DNA of 64,000 nt from Pegea sp. RAD2-039. Lineage: Eukaryota; Chordata; Thaliacea; Salpida; Salpidae. The notes below the pieces were generated by a model that ran no database searches, was not told where the DNA came from, and saw only the letters and a program-made list of their open reading frames with translations. The position numbers were made by a program, and so were the translations under genes. Where the stretch lies: the NCBI GenBank assembly GCA_034620365.1, contig JAQGEQ010000335.1, forward strand, positions 310,001 through 374,000. The letters run 5' to 3'. This document shows, in pieces, positions 1-13,300 of the stretch (position 1 is the stretch's first letter; every line of letters starts with the position of its first letter).

Positions 1-1630
1 GATTGTAACAAATAAAAATCTCTAAATTTGACTACTGACAACATTTGTGTATATTTATTCATAAGAGAAATAGGATTGGTTTCAAGTAAGCATTAAAGTT
101 TGAAGAGAGTAAGATTAGAATGAAATCTTCCACAGGTGATAACTGGCAGTGTGAAAGCAGCTTAATAAACAAGATATTTAATTTATAAGTTCAAGTGATA
201 CCTGGTAAAGTGTGTTGGTTCATTGAAATCTAGAGACAAAGAAAGAAATGTATCGGATGTGTAAGTGTTTGCATTAATAAATAAAATTTATTTGTCACAG
301 TCAATTAACAAACTAAATACTGGCACGGATGCAGTTTTTACAAAATCTCTTTAAATTTTAATCTTTTTACTTAATTTACTGTTTATCTGTATACAGTTTG
401 AAGCTTGGGTTTTAGTCGATTAAGTTAATAAAACCTCATTTACATTTTTAGTGATCAACTGTTGTTCATTGAACTGTTACAAAATCGATCGAATTTGTTG
501 CAAGTAAGCGAAAAAGAATTGATTTTGCCATTTCTTTGAAACTATGTCACTAAAATCTTCTGTTGAAGCAACAGACGCAGAAAATTTAATCTAAATGACT
601 TATCAGTAGAAAACTTACTTTAACTTAAAACATTTTAAGTGTTCAACAATTATAAGATTACGATATCTAATTCACTTTCAAAAGCTACTTTCATTTTTTG
701 AATATCCGTAAAAAGTTGTGTTAGAAAACAATAACTAACAGTTAGAAATTAATTTTTAAGTAGCTGATTGTAGAAAAAATATAATAATCTTTTATAATTT
801 TCACATTTAGCATTAAAACTTTAAATTTAGTTTATAAAATTGTTACCTAGAAAATGAATGTTTTAAAATTAGCATGATTAATATCAATTTGGTTGTTTTG
901 ATAGATTTATATAATTATAAATATTCAAATTGATATCAACACGAACAGAAACCGTATCAACTTAAGTGAAAATTTCAGTAAAAAAGTATTTAAATAACAT
1001 TAATTTCCACTGTTACGGCTCTAATGAAATATTCATTTGTAAAAACTCAGTGACTTTTGTGAACTAATAACTCGTTAAAAAAGAATTTTTATTCAAAACT
1101 GAAAAGATTTATTGCTTCAGTGTGGCCTAAGTTTCTTCTAGAAAAAAAATTGTATAAATTTTGTAAAATTTTCTTATAATCTGAAATTAAAAACTGATTT
1201 AAATTGAAACTATATCATTGATAAATGGCAAGTTATATTGATTTATTTATTTTCAAATCTTTTTTTGATATTTATAAAATCTTTGGTCTAAAGACGTGAA
1301 AAGCCGAATGTCTACGCTTAGCGCTAAATCAAATTTAAAATTTAATAAATTGAAGAAGACTCTTTTATTCAATCTCTTCTCTATATTCAACGATTTCGAA
1401 CTCTAGACTATTTTATTCATCTAATTTCTTTTAGACTTGGTAACTGCCAACTATAAAAACAGCTGATCACTAATTGATAAATTTTGATTAAATAAATTGT
1501 AAATATTTTTCCGAATAAATAATTTTTGTTAAAATATTTTTCCAATTTATTTGATTCTATGTTTTAATTTATGGCTTAAAAGTGCTTTTTTATCAATTTT
1601 TTTAAACCTTTAAAATATTTAATTTCTTAC
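1..1630 (-). other. Intron 1 of the connexin gene (no exon seen)
   Basis: AT-rich sequence directly downstream (minus strand) of the connexin exon-1 donor at 1629-1630. I searched the minus strand for the cysteine-rich first extracellular loop that should follow and did not find it, so this stretch is read as the start of a long intron. No other coding signal, RNA gene or repeat was recognised. Confidence 0.5.
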
Positions 1631-1785
1631 TTGAAAGCTGCTTGCTCGTCTGCGTACAGAGGTTCCCCTATTTTAGAAAGAATAACTATCCGAAAAATAA
1701 AGATTACCACGACCCAAACTTTTCCAATTAAAGTGGATTGCTTGGAAGCTTCGTCGAGTATTTTGTCCAAAAAATGCCAAGTCAT
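1631..1785 (-). CDS. Connexin, first coding exon only (partial)
   Basis: Gap-junction channel subunit; connexins oligomerise as hexamers in the plasma membrane and dock between cells. The exon starts at ATG (1785-1783), encodes 51 codons plus two bases, and ends at a good donor (AA|GTAAGA). The protein begins MTWHFLDKILDEASKQST and continues LIGKVWVVVIFIFRIVIL, then ends in EPLYADEQAAFK. This matches the connexin N-terminal helix, TM1 (IGKVW..V.FIFRI..L) and the DEQ.DF start of the first extracellular loop. The cysteine triad of loop 1 should be in the next exon, which lies beyond the left edge. An acceptor (GTTTAAACAG) lies about 30 bp upstream of the ATG, so a 5' UTR intron is likely. Seen: the protein match and the splice site. 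Known: the connexin family is chordate-specific. Subtype cannot be assigned. Confidence 0.85.
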
Positions 1786-4700
1786 GTTTAGTTAAATAAA
1801 TTAATACAAAAAAATCTAAATTTCTGTTTAAACAAAAAATATGAAACTTTTTTTCTAACGTGTAGATAACATCAAACCTTAAAAAGACAAAAGATTAATT
1901 ATTTAAGTGTGTTTCGAATACATAGTTCAATTGATAGTGATGTCTTCAAAAAAAAGAGTTGAAACAAGTTTAAAAACTCTATTTTTGTCAATCTTAATAT
2001 TTTCTTTAGCTAGATTTCTAGAAAGTTCTTTAATTAAGTTTTCTTTTATTGATAAAACAACCAATGAAAACAACTAATTTGATTAGTTAATATTGATAAT
2101 TAGCTATAAAATAAATTTTCTAATTCTTCCAATAAAATTTTTTGATAAAACTTTTCACAATAAAACGTACTTTGATCTTTCTCGAGTTAATCTCTAAATT
2201 TTTTATCATTAAGACCTTACAATCACTTTTAAAAGCCAATTGTTAAACTTGCCGGTTAATTGTTGTACTTTACTACTATTACAAGCTCCAACTTTGTGTA
2301 TCTCTAAACAGGATACTCAGAAATCTATAATAAAATAGATTTATTTTCTATTTTAAAAGAAGCAGCAGCACTTGTTATCCAACTTCAAATGGAAATATCT
2401 TATACCGTTTTGTTTTGATAATAATAAATTGTAAGCTTCAAATTAAAAGAATTATATAGACTATTTGAGGAATATAAAATGATTTGTTTGGAAATTTAAT
2501 TATTTCTAATCACTATATTTTTCGAAATTATCTTTTGACTGATTGCAACTTTTTATTTTTTTCTACTTTTTCTGAATCCATATTTTTAAATATTATACTG
2601 ATAAAAGTGATAACAAAATATTTTAGTTTTATTATGATTTAAGAATATTTATTAGTTTATTTTGATCAACTAATGGTTTCTAACAGAAGCTAACTAATGT
2701 AGAAAAACAAGTCTCACAAAAGTTACGTTTATAATCTTCTTACATATTTGTGAAAAACAAATTGATTAAAGTCAAATCGACGAATAAGTCACCAAATATT
2801 ATCAAGTGTATGCTGCTTACATACCATAACTAATTTATTAAAAAACAATTTGTGACCAACACAAAAAATGAGCTATTGTCATAAAAATTTGATTTATTGA
2901 ATCTTCAAGCACTAATCAGCAGTAATGTTAAAGCATAACAAGAGATTCTTCTATTTTTTAAGAAAAATAAATATTTTTGGTCTCGTATTATATTGGGTTC
3001 TATTTTGGATAAACTTAATCTGTGAATATTTTTCAGAATATAAACTTCCAATTATTTTTTGTTTTATGGAAATATTTCACTTGACTGAAATTTTTTAAAA
3101 ACCATAAAATATGATTTGTTAATAAAAATTTGCCGAAAGAATAACTTTTTTTGTTTTACTTTAGTATAAAGAAAAGAATACTTTATAAAACCTTTTATTG
3201 GATTGTTTTTACTTTATGCTCATTTTTTGATTTTCCACAACAATTTCAATTTTAGTCATTTTTAGCAACCATTAAATTGCAAAAGTAAAATAAAACTCTT
3301 ATTTACAGCTTCCACTCTACTTGAGTACAAAACAACACATTAGTTTTCACAGGAAGCTTTTGATTCGTATTCATTTGAACCATTGAATAGTTAAGCATGT
3401 AATACTTTTTCAAAAATGAAGATAGTTTACAAAATACTCACATGTTTCTACATTTCTAAAATAAATCTAACTTTTGCTCAGCTTTCTTTTATTCCATCTT
3501 TTTTTCTTCTACATTTAAACTGTTAAGAGAAACGAAAGCTTTACAACTTACTCGCAAATGATTTTACAATTCTACAACTTGTCCGCACACTACATTTCGT
3601 TTCAAACAAGTTAGCTCAACTTTTTTAGTTGGTGACCTGACTAAAGAAAAACCGCATTTTTTCTCTCTGCTAAACTAAAAACTGATCGTTCAATTTTTTT
3701 GGTTTTTTAATCTTTTCCAGCTAAACTTCAGCTAGACTTCAAAAATATACAAGTAGCTTAGTCTGTGTCATTCTACTAAAAATACTTAAAACTGATATGA
3801 CAAAATTTTTGATTGACGTCAAGGTATTTTTGATGCTTATACCTTAAGCACATTGTAAAACTTTAAATACAAAACTTCAGTTTAGATTCCTAATACATCG
3901 AAAAAGCATTAATATTTTAAGATTTTTTTTCTTTCAAAACTGAAACTGCTATCTCAAGATTAAGAGCTTTTTAAAGAAATAAACATGTAAAAAAGTAAGT
4001 TACTTAATACTATAAGTATTTGTTGTTTAAACCATAACTTTGATAAAACAGTTTTCACTTTTTCTATATTTGTGCTAACAACAGTATCGACATTATAAAA
4101 GAAAGTTTAACTTTATACATTAGGAATATTTTTGTATTGGCTTTAGTTTCGATTATCTTGAGATTTATATTAGTATCATCTTTTTACACAGTTCTTGCTC
4201 GTTATTAGTATTGTGACAAAAGTGTTTCAAAAGTTTTAATTAATTAAATTATCAATAAGTAAAACAATAGTTCAACAATCACAAAAATAGAAAATTGATA
4301 GTTTGAATATTTAATTAAACACTTATTAAATTTAGAGAACTTAATTATTGGGCTTCTTTAAAGACTTTCAACTTACTATGCTATGATGACTAATTACATT
4401 TCTATTTAGAAGAATATTTGATTATCTATGAAGAGATGTCAATTAAATTTGGTTTCGGTTGAATCATTTTAAAAGACATTTTTTGATATTTGGAAATAAT
4501 TTTATCTTTTTTAAATATTATAATTTTGTATTAATGATAAAACATTTTGTAGCAGGAAAAAAGAAATGAAGACTCAATCCTAGAAAACTTTAATACTTTA
4601 ATGATTGTTAGAAAAAAAAAGGTTTTGGGCGAATGTAATTTCTAAACCTCTAGAAAATTATATTTTTACAAATTAAAACCAACATTTAATAATTATTTGC

Positions 4701-7363
4701 TCGAAACAAGTCATTTTCACTAATTAACACTTTTAAATAAACATCTTGGTATTTAAGAAAAGGTATTCCTTTCTAAGGTTATTGACTATAAACTTAAAAT
4801 GAAGCAATCAACATTTCACTAAACTAAATTTATTTTGAATTTTTTTGACTTTACCTATCGAACTTTAAGTTATACTCGTTCTGAAGTATCTTAAACTGTC
4901 TGAAATAAGATGTAGAAATATAATTTTCAGTTGCAAAGAAATGTTAATCTATTGATTTACTTAAATGAATATAACATCATTTAAATAATATTTTAGTAAT
5001 AGCTACATTTAAAATTATTAAACTAATCATTCATAGCTTGTAGGACAGAATTCATTGCTTTCTGTTTAGAGTTGAAAACATTTTAATTAGGTTTCATAAA
5101 AGAAACTTAAATAGCAATTCTTGTCGATATACTTAAACGTAAGCACATCTATACTTATCAAATTCAACTAAGGTACTTTCAATTACATTCAATTAATTAC
5201 TTCTTTGACGTAATGTTGTCATTACTGTATATTATTACAAGAATTATAGTTTGGTCAAATATATATTTGTTAAAAAGTATTAATCCCAAATAGTTTGACT
5301 ACCAAGTAGTAAACTGGTCTTATTGACAGTTAAATAATTTTATGGTAACCAAATTAAGCTTTGTTTGATAAGTATTTCAAGCATACGAAATCAATTTTAT
5401 TGTTTATGCGGTATAATGTATAAAAACTACAAATTTTATATTTCAAATTTGTTGAAAAAAGAATTATGTTCATAGATAAATGATTCTGAAAACTCAACAT
5501 CATTGACTTTATGTAGACAACAATGTTCGTTTATTTACTTTATACCAAATTCTTAAATGTTTTAAAACCAGAAATATTTGGACACTGTTAAAACTTTGAT
5601 ATAATGAAATACTTCTATCCTAAATTAGAATTCAACTCTTCTGTATGGAGTGCCTTGAAAAAGATCTTATACAACTTGAATCTGTTCAAAAATTGTTTAC
5701 TAGTAAAGATTTCCTTAAATGTGTCATAATCTATTCTTAATACAAAGACCGTCTAGGTAAGTTTAGTTTGAAAGCCTTTTCTTCAACCTCACACTAATAT
5801 CTGAAATCTATAATAGGTTCTTCACCTTAACTTTAACGACATCTTTAAAAATTGCAATCTTTCAAAAGTCCTCAGAGTCTCTTCATTCAAAATTACTCAA
5901 CAATTCTAATGACACCAAGTGGAGTAAAAGCTTTTTCGATAGATTTGAAATCTTCTTCCCTACTCATCATTTGATCAAAATGATCTTTGTAAAAAGATTT
6001 TTATAATTTAAGTAATTTATTTAATAAGTGAATCGCTAGTATAAATAAAACTTTCAAATATAAACAAACCCTAATCTTCTATTATTAGATTTCGAAACAA
6101 ACAATATTTTCAAAAAATAAACCGCTTCCTTGAGTTTGATCAAAAATGATTGTTTCGATCTTAAGAGCATCACTTTGTTGTTTCTACATAGATCAAAATT
6201 TGTTCGATTAATTTCTTCTGATAAATTATCAACAACAAGCCTTATGTCACATTTTTCAAAATTGTATTTGTCAATGAAGAATTTTTTAACATTTTAATTT
6301 CTAATTGATTTTATGTAAACAAGCTTCAAAAATGTTTGGAAATTTTAAACATTTTATTCATTTATTTTAAGAAATTAAAATCGAATTGAGGATAAGTTTT
6401 TCTTAATAAATATTTTTGTTCAAAAATCAGTTGTTCTTTTTAAGAATCTATACGAATATTAAAAAATCTTTTGTATATGCTTTTTAAATTAGTTGTGAAT
6501 TTATTTCATCAATTTTATTCTACTCTATCTTTAATATTCCTATTTTTACTGTTTAAATACTATCAAAAGTTAAAAGGTATTGAGTCAGAAGATTGGTTTT
6601 AGATCAAAGTACAAAGTTTAAATGTTTTTTTAGAAATTAAATTGAGCTGCTTAATAATCTGTAAAGAACTAAGTTAAATTAAAAACAAAATCAGATTTGA
6701 AATGATAACTTTGCCCTATAATAGCAGTTATATAATCACAACTATTTGCTACAATTGTTTAAGAAAAGACGTTCATCACTTGATTTTTCACTTGAATGCT
6801 TATTTAAGCAATTTGATAGTAATATAAGATAATGAGTTTAGAAGCAAGCAGTTTTTTACAAAAGAAGATGAGTAATATACAAAAATATGCAGAAGTTAGA
6901 GGTGGCAAAGAAAAGTAAGCAAATAGAAGATCAAACTCCAAACGCAAGCAGAAGATAATATAAGCAGCAAGTTTAGGCAAGTTGCTATATCGAAATATTA
7001 ATAATAAGAAGCTGAATAAAATGCTTCATTTTTAAAACTGCTGGAAATCACAAAATGTTGCAGGTAATTAGTTGCAGTATGTGTCTTAGTAGTCATGGCT
7101 TTGCACAGCATATTTTTTACACATTTCTAAAATTTATCATCTAATTAAATAAAAGACAAAAGAAAGTTGGTAAAGTTTTCACTTACCGGGTGCATGCAGC
7201 AAAAAGAATTATTTTACAAAACGAAAAACTGGATTTTATCGAAGCTTATTTACTGAGTAAACACAGCTGAGAGTATAAAGAGTAGAAATCTAAATGCCGT
7301 TGATGGCTTCTAATTTAAATACAGAGAATGGACTTGATAAAAAGTCCCTAGAGCTAAATTAGC
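1786..7363. other. Long AT-rich non-coding stretch
   Basis: Contains upstream sequence of the connexin gene and downstream sequence of the Ig-protein gene, both on the minus strand. The only gene-like signal is a minus-strand donor TTTGCGA|GTAAGT at 3552/3551, which could end a 5' UTR exon of the connexin gene. A purine-rich stretch lies at about 6840-7020. No ORF, RNA gene or clear mobile element was recognised. Confidence 0.4.
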
Positions 7364-10300
7364 TCAAAGGTCTTCAGATTCAGGAAGACCGTCAAATCTT
7401 CCATCTATGACAAGAGACTCTTTCATATCGACTCCTGCTACTCGAGCAAGATTTGCGTAGCGATTAGGAGTTCGAATACGCCGCATTTGGGAGCTTTTTA
7501 CTTCTGGTCGAGGACCTGTAAGGTTTTATTCAGATAATTTTTTCGTATTCAAATTTTGTGTATAGTTTATAAAACAATCAATTTAAAGCTCCTAAGAAAT
7601 TGGATGAAAGTTTGAAGAATAATTCGTCAAATTTTGATTTTTTAGACAATTACATTTAAAAATTAAAAAACTTTGAACAATTATTAGAAACTTTTAATAT
7701 CAAAAAACAATTTATAATAAATTAAACGTTTTATGAATCAAGTAAGTTGTTTGCTGTTTTACAGAATATCAATTTTACAATAAATTAGTTTTAGATAAAT
7801 AAATCAATTAACTCACAGTAAATGTCAAGTTTGCAGTTACAAGAAGCAATTCCAGCTTTATTAACAGCACTACAAGTATACCAGGCTGTATCATTGACCT
7901 CAGCTTGTGAGATTTGTAAGCAGACGTATCCAGTATCATCTTGATAAAGTCTGAATCAAAACAAATGACTAAATTCAGCCATAAGCGCCTTTAAAATTCT
8001 TACTGAGTTCGGTGGCTGTGCATAATCTGGTCGGAGCCCTTCTTCCACGTGACCACAGGTCGAGGTGTGGCCAGGACTCGAGCTTCGAGTCTCACAGCAT
8101 CACCTTCGGCAGCACAAGTAGCAACTGGCCGCTGAACAAAAGTCGGAGGGGTGGAGTATTCACGCGCTGTATCGGACAAAATAAGATCTCAAATCCCGAA
8201 TTTACTTTAGCTCACCCTTCACTTTGAGATTGACGCGAATCGTATTACTTCCGGCCCTGTTTTTCGCGGTTATGACGTAGGAACCCTCGTCCATCATCGA
8301 GACTTGTTCAAACAGCAAGCTGTGAACGTTGCTCTCACGAACTAGGATACGATGAGTGGCATCCGATCTCACTGTCATCCCGTTGATACTAAACGAGATA
8401 TCAGGAAGGGGAAGACCTGTCACCTGCAGATCGCGTGCTTAGATCATGTGGTTGTCATGGTGACGAACCTTGACGTTGAATCGAACAAGTTTTCCTTCTT
8501 CAGCTAAAATGGTTTCTGGTGGCTTTTGAACAAATACTGGCCGATAGTACTTCTCCACGGCACTTTCCTCATCTTCAGCTAAACTTCCCTTTTCAGGAGT
8601 CCTGAAAGATCAATAATAAAACTGGGAGTCGTACAAAGATTGGGAAGTTACTTGGGAGCTCGGATCATTCCATCAGCTACCATATCTGGGTTCATGATTC
8701 GATGAGATGATACAGCGATTCTTGCAGTGCTGCTAACTCGCCCCTGCAAGTGAAGGTTTAATGACATCTCAAATGTTGGATAATTAAACATTCAAATTTG
8801 TCAAAGTGAACTGAATCCCAAATCACAAAATTATTTTAAAATCTTTTTTACTAAAAAAAGCTTCGAATCGCTTTTCAAATAAATGAATAAACAATTTTGC
8901 TTTTGAAAAAACTCAGTTTAAGACTGGCAGTGTATTTGCAGATTTTTGTTAAAACTATAATTATTACCACTAATTTCATTTTATTATAATTTCCTAATTG
9001 CTTTAAAGTAGATTTGGTGTTTTATCAAAATATATTTTTAAACATTATTACCAAAAAGTAGTAACTAATAAGGGAAAATGTCATATGAAATTTCATATAT
9101 ATTTGGTTTCCTTGTTTTTAATCTTTAAAAAAAATTCAAATACTTTATTGTATACTTTCAATATATTTATGAGTTTCAAACTGTCTGAATTAGCAGAATC
9201 AGTTTGTACTAGATACTTTTATTTCTTTTCAATCTATTAATCATTTATTGATGAATCATCAAGTAAATTTCACTTTAGTGTTTAGATATACTGCAAAAAT
9301 TTATCGTCTAAATTATTTAATTCTATATTTTAACTTAAGAGCTTATGAGAAAACTTAATGTGTTTTTATAAACAAATCATAAATATATTACTGCAAACAA
9401 TACAATTTATGAATAAACATCAAGTATTTAAGTTGTCATCATCAATTTTTAATTTTATTTTATAAGCAATGTTAAGAACTCAAAAATTACATTAAAATAT
9501 CCCATGACTTGTACAGATAACAAATTGATAATAGTGCTCGAATAGTTGATAAAGTAACACTTACAAGTGGATTAGTGGCCAAAGCAGTGTAATTACCATC
9601 GTCTTCTGCATAAAGCTCAGGGATTCTCAACTCGCAGACTCCATCTTTGTCACATGTAGTTAGATAGTGACGAGATCTCTTTGAGATTTGCTTTCCATCT
9701 TTAAACCAGAAGACCTAAGTTTAAAATAACTTTTTGAATTCTCAAATCTTTCTGGTCTTTTTACTCTTGTCACCTTAGTTTGATGTTTATTTAGCTTTGC
9801 TGTTAGGTAATTATTAAAGTATTTAGAAAAACAAAAACATTTTGACAAAATCAAAATAAAAAAAGTCAAAAAGAATTTTCTCTGTTAAGAATAACACATG
9901 TTTATCTTGTTAGAAAATTAAGACTTAAGTTTTTTTATTGTTAAAAACTTTATATTATAATAAAATATGTTAATAAGGTTTTAGATACCAACCAAATCTT
10001 ATATTAGCAATGACTGATTCACAGCTGGCGCTAGTGGTAGGGTTTGCTGCTAGAAATTAGTAGCTGAGATACAAGCTTACAAATTTGACCTTACTGATTT
10101 AGATGAAGGTTGAATAAATTACTTTTTGTTTGGCAGATGGCCTTATGTTGATTAAAAACAATTATAGTTTGTAAGACATCAACAATCTATTTGTTGGAAT
10201 TCAGTCTTACCATACTGCTAATTACTATTGAAGAATAAAATGAATAAAAAAAACGAATGTCAGGAAGCCAGCTTACTTTTGCTTTTGGTTGACCATTGAC

Positions 10301-13300
10301 TTGGCAAATCAATGAAGCTCCTGTTCCAACTGCCACGTGATAATTTTTCAACGGGAGGACAAAAAAAGGAAGTTTCTAAACAAGAAGTTTGAAGATGTAA
10401 CCGGCGATCAGGAAAGTTTATCAGTTTTAAAAGTACTTGAGGTACTTAGCCTTATGAAGAAGGTATAGTTAACCGATTACATCATTGGCAATTAGTAATC
10501 AGTAAAATAAACTATAAATAATCGATATCTGAGAATTTCTTTTACATTTTACATCACTGATCTATTTTCAGTTCATATAAAACAGGCTCATGAAGCTCTA
10601 AGGCAGAAACTTTTTCAAAAGTTGATTTATTTTATTTAAAAAAATAGTTTTTCAATATGCCAAAAAACGTTAAAAAAATAATTATTTTCGTCATTACTCA
10701 AAAACATGTTTTTGTTGAAAATATAATAATCTTATTGTTTTTAGAAGCTTGTAATTAAAAAATAACATTTACATTGTAATATACTCATAATATGATCATC
10801 TGTAATTACATTTCTTATCGTTTTTTTTTTTTGACGACAACCAATAAAAGTTGATTTTATCAAAAATTAAGAGATTGCTTTAAACTTAAAAACTAAAACC
10901 AGCTAACTTGTACCTCTGCTCCAGTTTCCACGTTCTCAAATACGTCATCTTCGGGATCTTCCACCACAGGGGGACTTTGTTCAAGCCGATATTCAATTTC
11001 ATTTATCAATCGCTGTTCAAAGCTTGAAACTTTATATTCCTTAATTTAAACATTCAAGTATTAAAAGCTGTTTGAAACTTTGATGGATTTAAAGTTTTAA
11101 ATGAGAGAAATATTTTTATGATAGATTTTAAAAGTTTTAAAGAAAAGTGAAAACAAAAAAATGAATAAAAAGATGAAGTCAAAAAGATTGAAGCAAAAAT
11201 AAGATTCAAAATGAAATTTGAGCAACACTTTACTTGATAGTATCTGGATTATTTATTATTAGTAACTATTTTGAAGATTATTTAAATTTTTTGCTTATGA
11301 CAAGTTGTCTAAACAACTTAGGTGCATTTTTTATTTCTTTTTAAGTAAAGGTTGTCAAATGTAAAAGGATAAAAATATGATATTTGAGAAGTTACCAAAT
11401 AATTTATTACCACTAACAGAAATTTACGTTCCAAGAAAATATTCATTATCTTTGAATTAACCCAAAAAAAAAACACAAATATCGAATTCAAAATCCAAAT
11501 TTTTTCTATTTTAAAAATATAATTGTCAAAAATTGGAAGATCTATTTGAAGAAGTGAAACTTTATACAGGATTCATAGTTCTTATTCTAAATTTTTTTAT
11601 GATATTTGAACATAAAGATGAGTTTTTAGCTTTTATTTAACTTTAAACTTGATTTTAAAAAATCGAGCAAGCTTATGAAGATAGAAATACAATTTCGCAC
11701 TCTGGGCACAGCAAACATTTTGTAACAAAACCTGGGCTTCTAGGTCTCCAGGTGTGGTTGGGCAGTAGAGGACATAATCTCTGGGGGTTTTATCGAATGC
11801 AGTTTTGATCTTTACAAAAAAGAGATAAAATGAAAGATAGAAAAGTTAGATAAAAGCTGAAGATGATGAAAAGTAGGAAGATTTGTTTGAAGAGCTTGAA
11901 GTTGTACTTTTGAATCTTTAAAACCAACTTTATTCGCTGTTTTTATAAAAAATTGAGATGTTGATGCAGAATATACAGGAAGATCTTCACAGGATTCTGA
12001 GATCTGCATTCGCATTTTTATGTCTTTCTCAATCAAGGCAACTTCAGGTCTTTGAACTTTTCTATACTATTAAGGTGAAGTGATTAGAATAACTTCACTT
12101 CTTATTTCTTTCTCTTTTTTTTTAAGTTTTTTGAGTGGAAAAGTTAATAAAGATTTAAATATCTTTTGTGTAAGCTTTAAAACTTATCAAATATTTTCAA
12201 TCTATTTTATTTGCTTATTTAGTTTTAAGAACAAATTTAAAGTTGTAGAAAAAATGTTTTTTTTTTATAAACTTTCGATAAACTTTGAAACTGCAGTTGA
12301 AACTTATATGACGTCATCTTTGAAACTTCTTTTCACATCAGAAATTTATAATTGGTTTTTAATGAAGCTAAAAATAATTTTCTTTTCTTGTATAAAATAT
12401 TTAATTAGTTTTCATTTTAGATAAATTGATTTTGAAAAAGAACAAAAAATTTGATTAATGAAACTAACTTGTGGCTGAAGTGGTTTTGGAGTCGTAACAG
12501 CACGCGCGACATCTTGAATCAATTGATCTTTCTCTCGTTTGAAGTTGTGAGTGTCGTCATGATTACGAGGTCTAAATAAAAAAGATACAAATTTGAGTTT
12601 TGAAAAACTTGGTTGAAATGTTAATATTTGACGTAATATTATGATCAGATATATCTTAAAAATTACAAAGAAAGTTTTAGAGAAAAAGTCTTATATATTA
12701 GCGAAACTTTTCATTTCATTTTTTAAGCTTTCAGCTAGCTGCTGTTTTAAACGTTTCAATTACAAGGCTGATGTTCAGTGAAGCATGACGAAGCAAAACT
12801 TTAGTCTAGCAAGTTCAGTAAAAGTTTCTGTTAACTTTAAAATTTCCCTTTTTCGGTTTTTCACTAAAAAAAAGTCATGTTTGACTTCAAATTATATCAA
12901 AGCAACAAAACTACTTGTCTATTTATCAATGAAATTATGGCTGTTTACATTTTTGCCACCAACACTTAATCAATTTCAATATTAAACGATTTAATTACGT
13001 TTGTTTGGTTGTCATGACAACAGCTGGTAGATGATGTGGTGAGGAGACAGTGTTTTGATGTTTTAATGAGCTGCAAATGTAAGCAAAAACACAACAAATA
13101 AAACATAAAGCAACAAAAACCAATCAACTTTTAAGCTCGTTTAATTAGTTTTAAAATTATGAAAAAATTGCGATTTTGAAAAACTAATTACTAACGGCGA
13201 TTTGGGTTTTGGAGGGTGATATGCAGATTCGTTGGTTGAAACTGAACTGATGTTTTTGAAGTTACCTGTAAAAAATATCAAATAGTTATAGACTTACTGG

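Noticed and set aside
12080-12424. 114-codon plus-strand ORF
   Set aside because: Lies in an intron of the Ig gene on the opposite strand; composition is typical of random AT-rich DNA.
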